Positions 54,886 to 64,000 of a stretch of DNA of 64,000 bases are shown in pieces. The notes under the pieces were generated by a model. The model did not search any database, had not been told where the DNA came from, and worked only from the letters and a program-made list of their open reading frames with translations. A program made the position numbers and the translations under genes. The stretch's first letter is position 1, and each line of letters starts with the position of its first letter. The stretch covers positions 26,537,222 to 26,601,221 of the forward strand of contig CM072525.1 of the NCBI GenBank assembly GCA_036898135.1. Reading direction: 5' to 3'. Source of the DNA: Oncomelania hupensis. Lineage: Eukaryota; Mollusca; Gastropoda; Littorinimorpha; Pomatiopsidae.

Positions 54886-55694
54886 TTCTTTTGCTTTGTT
54901 AGGGATAAATCCGATTTATTCAAATTGCCAAGAAATTTAACACTTTTCAAAATGTGTATTTGTCGTTTATGCGTTTGATTTTCTGGAAATACATTTGAAT
55001 GGCTTGCCACCTTTGTTTGTTTGTTTGTTTGTTTGTTTGATTGTTTGTTGTTGTCTAAAATCACATTGTGGTAACATATTGAAATTAAAATTATTGTGTT
55101 TGACGTTCCCGAATTTTGCCTTGATTCATGTTTGTTTTTTGGAAAGATTAACACTGTGTGTGTGTTTGTGTGTGTGTGTTTGTGTATGGATGTGTTTGTC
55201 AGTATGTGTGTTTGTGTATGCGTAATATAAATAGGTCTATATTCGGTTTCATATAATTTGTGTGGGTGTGTGTGTGTGTGTGTGTGTTAGTGTGCATATA
55301 CACATGTGTCTTTGTGTGTGTTTGTTTGTTTGTGTTTTGTGTGGGCTGTGTGCAGGCGTAACATGTTTATGTAATAGGTTGTTTTTTCTGTACTAGCACG
55401 CGCACATGTATAATAATTACGTGTACCCATGTTCGTGTGTCTGTTGTGAGTGTGGGAGAGAGAGGTGAAGGGAAGGAGGGGAGGAAAAGGGGGGTCTGAT
55501 TGCATTTTTAAAAGTTTTTTTTAAAGTATAAACAGGCAGGGACATGACTTGCAAAAAAGGAAAAGGGCCTTAGCCATATTTTGTGTGCGTGTGCTGTAAT
55601 CACCTCTTGCCAAAGCAAAGCTTCCCTTCTTCGGAATAACACTCCACGCATAACCATGCTGTCAGCAACCCAGTTTGGAAGCCTGGAGTTTGTA
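54886..55694. other. Unassigned with TTTG and GT arrays
   Basis: (TTTG)n lies at about 55016-55045, and GT-rich arrays at about 55150-55330. No gene. Confidence 0.4.
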
Positions 55695-55696
55695 AG

Positions 55697-55915
55697 CCAA
55701 TACCGGTGTGGCCAAGTGGGCTAAGGCGGGACTAACTTGCCTTGTCCACAAGCCAGAAACCAATGGTGCCTGACAGGTGTGGGTTCGAGCCAGCACCTGG
55801 GCGTTATGTTTCTCCGAATATTATTTACTTTCGACTCGGGCAACGTCTCGGGGGTTTTCTCCGGGTACTCCGGTTTGCTCCATCAGCAAAAATTTCAAAA
55901 AAAAAAAAATCACAA
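55697..55915 (+). mobile_element. tRNA-derived SINE, Leu/Ser-like head, copy 4 (divergent)
   Basis: TGGCCAAGTGG (55709-55719) is a Leu/Ser-type box A and GGTTCGAGCC (55782-55791) a box B, with long spacing suggesting a class II tRNA ancestor. The body GGGGGTTTTCTCCGGGTACT matches the other SINEs. It ends in an A-run at about 55896-55908. Confidence 0.7.
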
Positions 55916-57854
55916 ATAATGTTAGGTAGGTAGGGTTTGGGCGCGCCACTGGCTGCGACTACGCCTTCCCCGGCCGGGGGAGGCGGCCCAGAGTTTCCCG
56001 ATAAAAAGGGATAATAAATAAACTGCAGCAAAAAAGGGTCTAGTATCGCCAGAAAAACTGGGAGCGACTGGGAGCATTCTAATTGGTCGAAATTTAAAGC
56101 GCATTACAAAATTCGACGCATGCGCACAGTGCTATCGTAGTCCTTTAGTAAGGCTTAGGGTTATGACGCCTAAGAACATCGTGAAAATGCCGCCCCGACT
56201 TGACCTGGCGCATGCGCAAATGCTCCCGGCTCAGCTACGACACTCGGTCAGACTGCGATGTTGCACCGGGAAGCTGTGACTAGGTAGACTACTGGTCTTT
56301 ATCTTTTTGGAGAGTTTGAGACAAGCTATGCTATGGACTGAAGTTAGTAGTAGTGGATGGGAGCGAGAGGTGAAAGGTATGAGGGAGTTGGTGGACTACT
56401 AGGTGACCTTGAACCCTTCTGTCTCTGTCTCTCTCTGTTTCTGACTCTCTCTGTCTCTGACTCTCTCTTTCTCTCTCTCTGTCTCTGACTCTCTCTGTCT
56501 CTGACTCTGTCTGCGACTCTCTGTCTCTGTCTCTCTCTGTCTCTCTCTGTCTGTCTATCTCCTCTCCAGCCCCCAAGATGACACATTTTAAAGTCGCATA
56601 CACTTTTTAAACTGACAATAAGTTTCCCCACCACAAACAACAACAGCAACAATTAAACAAACAACTCGCCAAAAACAACAACAACAACAACAGCAAACGC
56701 CACAAACACACAAACAACGACAACAACGACAACGACAACAAGATTAAGCCATACAATCAACTTCTTTTTAATAGTACAGTTGTGACATAAATGGATTTCT
56801 TCACTATAGTTTATGCATCTATTAACACCATCAATGTTGATTGTAAGAAAACCACAGCGCGGCAACAACAGAATAATATAAGATTAAAGAAGCTGGAAAA
56901 GGGGGGGGGGGGGGCTGGAAGAGATGGGAGGAAAAGGTATGTTTGGAGAAACTTACAGTGGATGTCGATGAGGGCACAATCAGCACCAGTCTTTCAGACA
57001 CCCTCCTTCCCCCAGTGTTCGGACCCTAGTCCTCTGTAAAACAGGAATTCAGCATTCTTTTGACGCTTGCGCCTTCTGTCACCATAATGGAATGAGGTGG
57101 TTTTTAATTTGAGAAGAAACAAAAATGTTGCGACATTCTTGCCGCCCTTGGGATTGGTGTGGCGGCTCACTTAACCATAAGAGACACAGGAAAACCTCGG
57201 TGCCGTAAAGGCACGGAACTCATTTATCAACAGATTGGGCGTCGAACTTCTTTCCACTTGGGATGAATTCGGGTGATCTCTGGTACTTTGTTACTTCAGT
57301 TGTGTTGAATCACGCTGCGAAAAGGTAGAACGCTTATCTACGTATGGGCAGCGGCGCATTGGTAAAATAAAATCGCCCTCTTTGAAGGAAGGAGTTCATC
57401 ATCACCTGAATGGAATGTAAACCTGGGTTTCGATCCTTAAAAGATTTTGAAAGGTGTTCGTAATCCTCTCCCCTCCTCCCCTCTTCCCCTCCCTACTTCC
57501 TTCCACCACCCCCAAGCCCGCACCCACCCCCTCCCAAAAAAATATAAAGAAGGGATGAGTGTGTGGAAGTCACACGCCGTTCTGAATATGTCGTGAAGAT
57601 TACACGAACTTTAAATAAAAAAATGTAGTTATCTTTAAAAAAGCTTTAATATTACTTTTATACCATGTCATCCGAGACAACCAATTCTAACTGCCAGGAC
57701 ACGGAATGCAGAAAGCGACGGTCGTCAGCTGGAATATTATGTCAGAGAGATTTGTAATATACTGTAATGGTTTCTCCTCTATATCATTTCGATGGAGAAG
57801 AAGACGTTAATCAAGCAACCAGCAAACAAAAGGTTCGATAACGTTACTAGATTT
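55916..57854. other. Unassigned region with CT, CAA and G-run repeats
   Basis: A segment near 56005-56040 (GGGATAATAAATAAACTGCA) also occurs inside the 54211-54629 insertion. CT/GTCT repeats lie at about 56418-56565, CAA-rich at 56635-56745, and a G-run at about 56900-56915. At 57660-57760 there is a TGTCATCCGAGACA..GTCAGAGAGATTTG repeat shared with 59690 and 61850. No gene recognised. Confidence 0.4.
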
Positions 57855-59470
57855 GTCCAAGTCGAGCCAAGTCAAAAGATCTTTATTCCATAAAATCTTT
57901 TAAGGCACGTGGATACAATGTAAAAAAAAACAACAACGAATAAAAATCAAACATAGAATAATATCGGAAAGCATGAAATGCAACATAAAACACATAATTA
58001 TGTATCTATATTACAAAAACTACAGTTAATCATTTACACTCGCATTCTACAGGGCACATGATAAACATTGGAAATATACACAGTCATTATTATGATGCAA
58101 CACAAGCATACTACATAAAAATGATGTCCACACAACCTGACCACTAATCGCACGCATTCTCTCGCAAGATTGCGTGACAGGGAAGGAAATGTAGGTACAA
58201 ATTGGTATTAAATTTGGGGGATGGGGGAAGGGGGTATTACATATTTAAATTGTCATTATTAGAGGTGAACAAAACAAACAGCAACACCCAAGTTGAGGTC
58301 CGAGGCAATATTTGGATTTTTATTCAACTCTTTATCAAGCCAGCATTGTCATTATTGATTGAAATTAATTAGTGTTATTACTATCATTAATATTACAACT
58401 CATATCACCTTCTATTGTACTACTTTCTGAAGCAATCCATTAATTGTTTTCAGAAACTTAGCCAGTTTCAGCTGAATAATCTTATTCTTTGTTGAAAATG
58501 AATTTTAAAGTTTAATAGCATTGTGTCGCACATAGAAAAACCTTTTAAGCAGCTCTTTTTGGTCATCATCAAAAAATACAATGAAATTCCACTCCTAGCT
58601 CATTGAGAGTACATGTATTACAGATTCTGTCACATCTCTGGATTCCAAGAAACCGTCACTTTTGAGCTGGTAGCTTATGATTTAAGGTTCTAAATTTTAT
58701 TACAACATCTAGATTGGCAGGCAAGTGTCAAATATTCTTCAAATTTAAAATTGTCTTTAAACATTCTATAATTATAATATAAATCCTTTATGTGAGTTTC
58801 TGAGTGCTTGTTTTGTACATGTTGATCCTGCAACCTTTTCTTTACTTCTTTTATAAACTCTTCAGCAGAAAGATTCGATCCTTGAGACTGATCATACCAA
58901 ACATTTCCCAACCCTAGTTTTTCCAGAGAATTCCTGACACAGTCAAAATAATCAGACTTGTACACGTTCAGTTCGTAAAAAAACTTGTAAACTATATAAT
59001 ATAATTTAGTACTATTTCTTTCAAAAGAAAGCGTATACCAAAATTTAACATTCAGCTTTTTGCTAGGATATCAAGAGGGAATTTACCTACTTCTCTTAAA
59101 ACCCTACACGCCGGTGCACCTTTTCCAAGTTTTAAGATACATTTATTAAAACGTAGCCGCAATTTGTTTACCAGGTCAGTTCACTGAGGAAACCATTCTT
59201 CCGAACTATACAATAATATAGGTTCAAAAGTTAAAAAACAAATTCAACTTGCATGTCGATAGGTAATGCCAGTTGTCTAACTTTGCGGAGCAAAGCCAGC
59301 TTCGTCTTGGTGGCTGCATCATACATGTTTTTTCTGAGCTGGCTTAAAGCTTCCATTATAATTGAATTTTATTCCCATATATTGAAAGTCGTAAGTAACC
59401 TCAATTTGCTCACTATTGTACATGAAAATTGGGGCATTACTTACTTTACCTTTGGAAAACAATCATAACT
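57855..59470 (-). pseudogene. CR1-like LINE, 3' part
   Basis: Read on the minus strand: an FMYNSEQIEVTYDFQYMGIK region near 59430-59370, then PILLYSSEEW, an LREVGKFPLDI stretch, then the open frame 58965-58690 (SLEKLGLGNVWYDQ, EEFIKEVKKRLQDQ). After a frame change follow CNTCTLNELGVEFHCIFDDD (zinc-knuckle-like) and KFLKTINGL. A 3' UTR with GAATAAAGATCTTTTGACTT ends near 57855. Stops and frameshifts make it dead. The order matches the RT thumb and C-terminus of CR1-type LINEs. Confidence 0.82.
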
Positions 59471-59611
59471 TTTGTTTTTGCTACATTAACTTAAGGTTTC
59501 CATAGCTAACAATAATCATACAACTCTGCTTAATACCGAATGAGGCAAAGGCCATTTTGAATATATGTTAACAAACAAATAAATCGATATTGAAAGGATA
59601 CATATATCTTA

Positions 59612-59760
59612 TTTACATAATCAGAGAGTGTTAATGACTTTAACTACGCTTTTTAAAAATTTAATTATATTCCAACTGTATTGTCATCCGAGACAGTCAT
59701 TTCGATAATGCTCGTGTCCTTGGGAGTGCACGGAACGCAGGTATGATAATGATATGATGA
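59612..59760. repeat. Dispersed repeat shared with 61785-61990
   Basis: ACATAATCAGAGAGTGTT, then GTCATCCGAGACAGTCATTT and GAGTGCACGGAACGCA. The continuation GCGTCAGAGAGATTTGCACT lies at 60187, beyond the triplet array, so the array may sit inside the repeat. Confidence 0.6.
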
Positions 59761-59769
59761 TGAAGTAGA

Positions 59770-60040
59770 AGAAAAAGAAGAAGAAGAAGAAGAAGAAGAA
59801 GATGGTGATTATGATGACGATGGTGTTGGTGATGATGATGATTATGATGATGATGATGTTGTTGTTGAAGAAGAAGAAGAAGAAGAAGAAGAGGAAAAAG
59901 AAGAAGAAGAAGAAGAAGAAGAAGAAGAAGAAGAAGAAGAAGAGGTGATTATGATGACGATGGTGTTGGTGATGATGATGATTATGATGATGATGATGTT
60001 GTTGTTGAAGAAGTAGAAGAAGAAGAAGAAGAAGGCAGAG
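59770..60040. repeat. GAA/GAT compound array with 140-bp duplication
   Basis: About 70 bp starting GGTGATTATGATGACGATGG occurs at 59804 and again at 59944, each followed by GTT and GAA units. Confidence 0.9.
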
Positions 60041-60650
60041 CAATCAATAATAACGGAAATAAAAGAAATCCTAAATATTCAAGGCACCTGAAAACAAAAA
60101 CTATTAGTGCAATAGCAACAACAACTACAACAAAACTATTTTCAAAGGCACGGGTTCGATACTATAAGTTAATACATTCACGGAATGCGTCAGAGAGATT
60201 TGCACTTTATTAATAAAAAATATAAAAAACACAAAATGATAAGCTATTCAAATATATTTTCAGACTTTCACACTCGTAGACCAAAAATAAGTATTTTCGA
60301 AAGTGTTAATTTATTTGGCCCGGCGTTGTATCTCGGCTTTATGCTAACCAAAGAAAAGGAAATGTTGGAGTGATAGACCACGAACTGAACTATATATGCA
60401 AGTAAAACATTATCAAAATCGGATCAGCCACGTACTAGATACGTGTTTATATAATTGTGAAGCACACTGTCCTTGAATTTTGAAGGCACATATACGAATT
60501 ACATAGCATGCATATATAGTAGTAGTTCATGGATCAGCAAAGTGAAAAAAAAAAAGAGAATAATTTTAGTTCAGTTATTGAGATAAGGCGAAAAATGTGT
60601 ATTTTAAACAAAAAAGTAAAATTCCTATAACGGACTGACCGACTGATTAG
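60041..60650. other. Unassigned
   Basis: AT-rich. A small frame at 60185-60373 lies at the edge of the dispersed repeat and is not recognised. Confidence 0.3.
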
Positions 60651-60651
60651 A

Positions 60652-61255
60652 TAACATTACATTACATTACATTACATTACATTACATTACATTACATTAC
60701 ATTACATTACATTACATTATATTACATTACATGGTTATTGCTTTAGGTCCAGCGGACTCTTCCGAGCCAAATCAGGACCAGAAAAGTGAAAGAGGACTCA
60801 CCCCTGATCCGCATAAAAGATCTGCCGAAACAACCCTAGTGGTAACACTGAAGGCAATCTAAAAGCCGGTCACTTTACAATAAGGACATCCCACGCAGGG
60901 GACGCTGAGGCTATACTCTAATTTATCGAACCCCCGTTTACAAAAACAAAATAGAATACAAACATCATTATACAATATCAACAAAACACATACATATAAA
61001 ATGCCTACATTGTCAAATAATAACATCATAGGAAGGCCCAGTGACCATTTGGCAGAAAGCATCCAACAAACCTCTCACACACAAATGAGGAGTTTTGTCC
61101 CGGAAGAGTTTTTAAGAAAAAAAGGTAGGTGACTGGTCTAGCGAGGAAGAAGATAGTATAGTAGATTGATAGAACAGAGTAGGAATGAGAAAGAACAAAG
61201 GAGAAAGACAGTGACAGTGGGAATTTAAAGCACTAAATTTCCAGAAAGTGGGGAT
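60652..61255 (-). mobile_element. Dispersed repeat with (ACATT)n end, copy 2
   Basis: About 16 ACATT units (60652-60733) are followed by sequence closely matching 53766-54210 and, beyond the insertion site, 54630-54735. It lacks the 419-bp insert. Confidence 0.75.
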
Positions 61256-61309
61256 ACTATTTATACTGAAACCCCCGGCACCCCCACGGTGGGGAGGGGG
61301 GGGAGTGGT

Positions 61310-61640
61310 GGCGATTAGATAACAACCAGACTGCTACTGAAGGATGATTTGAAGTATATGTATACCAAACCTACACACCTTTTCAAAGTCGCTTCGGTCG
61401 TCTTTGAGCTATTAAGCAAACCGTGTTTAGCAGTCTCCTCTCTGAAAATCCTTTTTGGGAAGAGAGGGGACTATAAACTGATTAAAAAAAAAAACAAAAC
61501 AAAGTGAGTCAGTGACCTTGCGGTGGAGCAAATACGAGGGTATATGAGGCATTCCGCTAACCTAGGCAACGTTCTTATAAATTTGGTCAAGATCTGTTCA
61601 ATGGTTTTTGAGATATGGCGTCCCAAGGACATTTTGCTTG
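61310..61640 (-). repeat. Dispersed repeat R2, copy 3 (inverted)
   Basis: The minus strand reads GCCATATCTCAAAAACCATT, GAACAGATCTTGACCAAAT and a CTAAACACGGTTTGC block, matching 53030-53335. Confidence 0.55.
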
Positions 61641-61717
61641 TTCTGTTTTTCTCCCCGACTATTTCAAACTATTTCCAGATCAGCGTGGAAATACAAATAG
61701 AGATTAAAAAAGAGAAC

Positions 61718-61775
<58 letters not shown>

Positions 61776-61776
61776 G
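61718..61776. repeat. (GAAA)n microsatellite
   Basis: About 14 GAAA units. Confidence 0.95.
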
Positions 61777-61784
61777 GAAACAGA

Positions 61785-62085
61785 GTACATAATCAGAGAG
61801 TGTTGATGACTTTCTATACACTTTTTGTTTTCTTATTTGATTATATTAGTCAATATTGTTATCAGAGACAGACATTTAAATAATGTTTAATATAGCCTTG
61901 TGAGTGCACGGAAAGCAAACAAAGGAGCGTGCTAGTTGGAATACGTCAGAGATGTGCACTTTATATAAAAACAAATAATAATATGGCAGTCTAGAAATTA
62001 CAAAATTCGGTGAGACTCTTGGATTCTAAAAGTGAACATTGCAGCAAAAGAGACAATCTATTTGGGGATTCTGTGGTCACGTCCG
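61785..62085. repeat. Dispersed repeat shared with 59612-59760
   Basis: ACATAATCAGAGAGTGTTGA, ATCAGAGACAGACATTT and GTGAGTGCACGGAA are shared in order. Confidence 0.55.
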
Positions 62086-62194
62086 GATTACAGAAAACAA
62101 TGCTGAATAACAATAAAGTTAACTTTGTTGCCCTTTGTGTTTTGGGATTGCTGTCGTTGATGCATATTTTGTTGTTGCTGTTGTTGTTTTTGCT

Positions 62195-62281
62195 GCGCTT
62201 CTTCTTCTTCTTCTTCTTCTTCTTCTTCTTCTTCTTCTTCTTCTTCTTCTTCTTCTTCTTCTTCTTCTTCTTCTTCTTCTT

Positions 62282-62368
<87 letters not shown>

Positions 62369-62527
62369 CATCATCATCATCATCATCATCATCATCGTTA
62401 TCTGTATCACAACCACCACCAGCAACAACATCATCAGCCGCATCATCATCATAATCATCATCATTATCATAGGAATTATGATCATCATCATCATCTTTAT
62501 CTTTATCACAACCACCACCAGCTCCAA

Positions 62528-62579
<52 letters not shown>

Positions 62580-62710
62580 TTCTTCTTCTTCTTCTTCTTC
62601 TTCTTCTTCTTCTTCTTCTTCTTCTTCTTCTTCTTCTTTCTTCTTCTTCTTCTTCTTCTTCTTACTATTCTTCTACTTCTTCTTCTTCTTTCTCATCTTC
62701 TAATTCTTAC

Positions 62711-62791
<81 letters not shown>

Positions 62792-62822
62792 TTCTTCTTC
62801 TTCTTCTTCTTCTTCTTCTTCT
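62195..62822. repeat. (TTC)n, (ATC)n, (TTC)n, (CTTT)n compound array
   Basis: TTC units lie to 62282 and ATC units to about 62578. A segment (ATCACAACCACCACCAGC) recurs about 100 bp apart within the ATC part. TTC follows to 62690, CTTT to about 62790, then TTC. The long frame 62010-63017 merely crosses these repeats. Confidence 0.95.
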
Positions 62823-62951
62823 GTCTTTTTCCTTGGCCTCACTTTAATTTTCCTCGTTCGTCTCATCCTCCCTCCTTCTCTAACCTCAGAGCCTAAGAGT
62901 CGTATCCACACTTTCATTATCTCGTTTATTATTTTTATTCTAATACATTAT

Positions 62952-63124
62952 GTGGCAGAAGAAGAGGGAGACAGAAAAAGAGGTGGGAGGACAACATTCG
63001 AGAATGGACTGGCTTGACACTGAGCGAAGCCATCAGGGTTGCTGAGGACAGAGAAAGATGGAGTACGCTGGTTAAACGAAAATCTGTGGTGCTCCAACGC
63101 CTTTCGAGTTACGGGATAGGATAA
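62952..63124 (+). mobile_element. LINE 3' fragment, GGATA-tail family
   Basis: It carries AGAAAAAGAGGTGGGAGGAC, GAGAATGGACTGGCTTGACA, TACGCTGGTTAAACG and the end GAGTTACGGGATAGGATAAG. It is strongly 5'-truncated. Confidence 0.87.
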
Positions 63125-63137
63125 GACTATGTTGTTC

Positions 63138-63212
63138 ACACACACACACACACGCACACACACACACACCCACACCCAAACACACACACCCAAACACACA
63201 CACACACGCCCA
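63138..63212. repeat. (CA)n array
   Basis: CA units with CACACCCA variants. Confidence 0.9.
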
Positions 63213-63498
63213 TCCTCTTCCCCGTCCTTCTTCTCCAGCTTCGCCTCCTCCATCCCCCCTTACTTTGAATCGCGCAGAGCAGAAGAGTTACGTCCCATTT
63301 CTCATAAACCTTTTTGGTTGACATCTTTTTGGTCCGAAGTTGTATTTTTATTCTGTGCTTTTCCTTCTTCTCCTCCTCTTTACTGATCCATCTTCTCCTT
63401 CTTATTCCTTCAATTCATTCTTACACCACATAGCACAAAAGTTGTTTTTCCGCCCTTTGAGTTGAATTGAAGAATAAGCGCGAAATAGCCTCCTGTTA

Positions 63499-63499
<1 letters not shown>
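63213..63499. other. Unassigned
   Basis: Nothing recognised. Confidence 0.3.
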
Positions 63500-63587
<88 letters not shown>

Positions 63588-63589
63588 GG

Positions 63590-63652
<63 letters not shown>
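63500..63652. repeat. (ATT)n microsatellite
   Basis: About 50 ATT units with one GTC interruption near 63590. Confidence 0.95.
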
Positions 63653-63654
<2 letters not shown>

Positions 63655-63660
63655 AATTTT

Positions 63661-63880
63661 ATTGACTCACGTGCATAGCAATGGGAGTCTATGTTCAGAC
63701 CCCAAAGAAAATAAACAAACAAAAAGTTACATTTTTGCAAATCTGTGCGAGACGAGTCATTAATAGTTCAAAATGATATATAACAAAAATGACTGTCCGC
63801 CGTCCGCAGTCTGTCGTCTGTCTGTGCAAAAACTTAAGTGACAAAAACTCAGAGCCTATTTCACACGAGACGCCGTATGA
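63661..63880 (+). repeat. AAGGTCA-family repeat, 5' part
   Basis: It begins TTGACTCACGTGCATAGC, with TGTGCGAGACGAGTCATTAA, CCGTCCGCAGTCTGTCGTC and CAGAGCCTATTTCA blocks as in copies b and c, then leaves the family consensus before the window ends. Confidence 0.7.
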
Positions 63881-64000
63881 GTAAAAATGCTATAAATAAC
63901 ATTATATGTATATAATGTTCTCCATATACATACAACGTATTCTTCGGGCATATAATTCATTCTATATACATACAATACATTTTATGCACATGGAATCTAT

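Noticed and set aside
62010..63017. 335-aa open frame
   Set aside because: It consists of Leu/Phe/Ile runs from TTC, ATC and CTTT arrays joined to a LINE tail; not a gene.

Overview
The window is repeat-dense, intron-style animal DNA, most likely from a marine invertebrate and plausibly a mollusc. This is an inference from the mix of Gmr1-like Gypsy elements, CR1/L2-like and other LINEs, hAT transposons, tRNA- and 5S-derived SINEs and very abundant microsatellites. Nothing looks prokaryotic: there are no operons, rRNA operons or CRISPR arrays. Almost every recognisable protein belongs to a transposable element. Only one candidate host gene start was found (ATG at 25872, with a good splice donor and acceptor).

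Layout. 1-8053: a nearly complete Gypsy-type LTR retrotransposon on the + strand, cut by the window's left edge, with two apparently identical LTRs and one open gag-pol frame. Its pol has integrase before reverse transcriptase, the order that defines Gmr1-like elements. It sits inside a LINE reverse-transcriptase gene that continues at 8054-8905 on the - strand. 9100-18200: trinucleotide arrays, two copies of a non-coding AAGGTCA-rich repeat, LINE 3' ends and GA arrays. 18980-22490: a tRNA-derived SINE, then a hAT transposon with a second, different hAT nested in it. 23100-31100: more LINE tails, a third AAGGTCA repeat, a degenerate tandem array directly upstream of the candidate host gene, and a 5S-rRNA-derived SINE. 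31202-33700: two solo LTRs of another family, each with its own 5-bp target duplication.

35432-42574: a second Gmr1-like copy on the - strand, bounded by GAATT duplications. It lost its whole reverse transcriptase in a 929-bp deletion at a 5-bp microhomology and also carries a one-base frameshift. A third, diverged LTR lies at 44487-44930. 45430-49540: LINE and SINE fragments packed head to tail. 48860-50818: long TTC-type arrays. 51000-64000: further SINEs, a CR1-like LINE on the - strand (57855-59470), a dispersed repeat with an (ACATT)n tail in two copies (one holding a TA-flanked insertion), and large GAA/GAT arrays.

The autonomous machinery in the window is the first Gypsy copy. The second copy has all cis sequences (LTRs, leader, polypurine tract) but no RT, so it could move only in trans. 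Several LINE families end in pentanucleotide tails, and the SINEs would depend on LINE enzymes for mobility.
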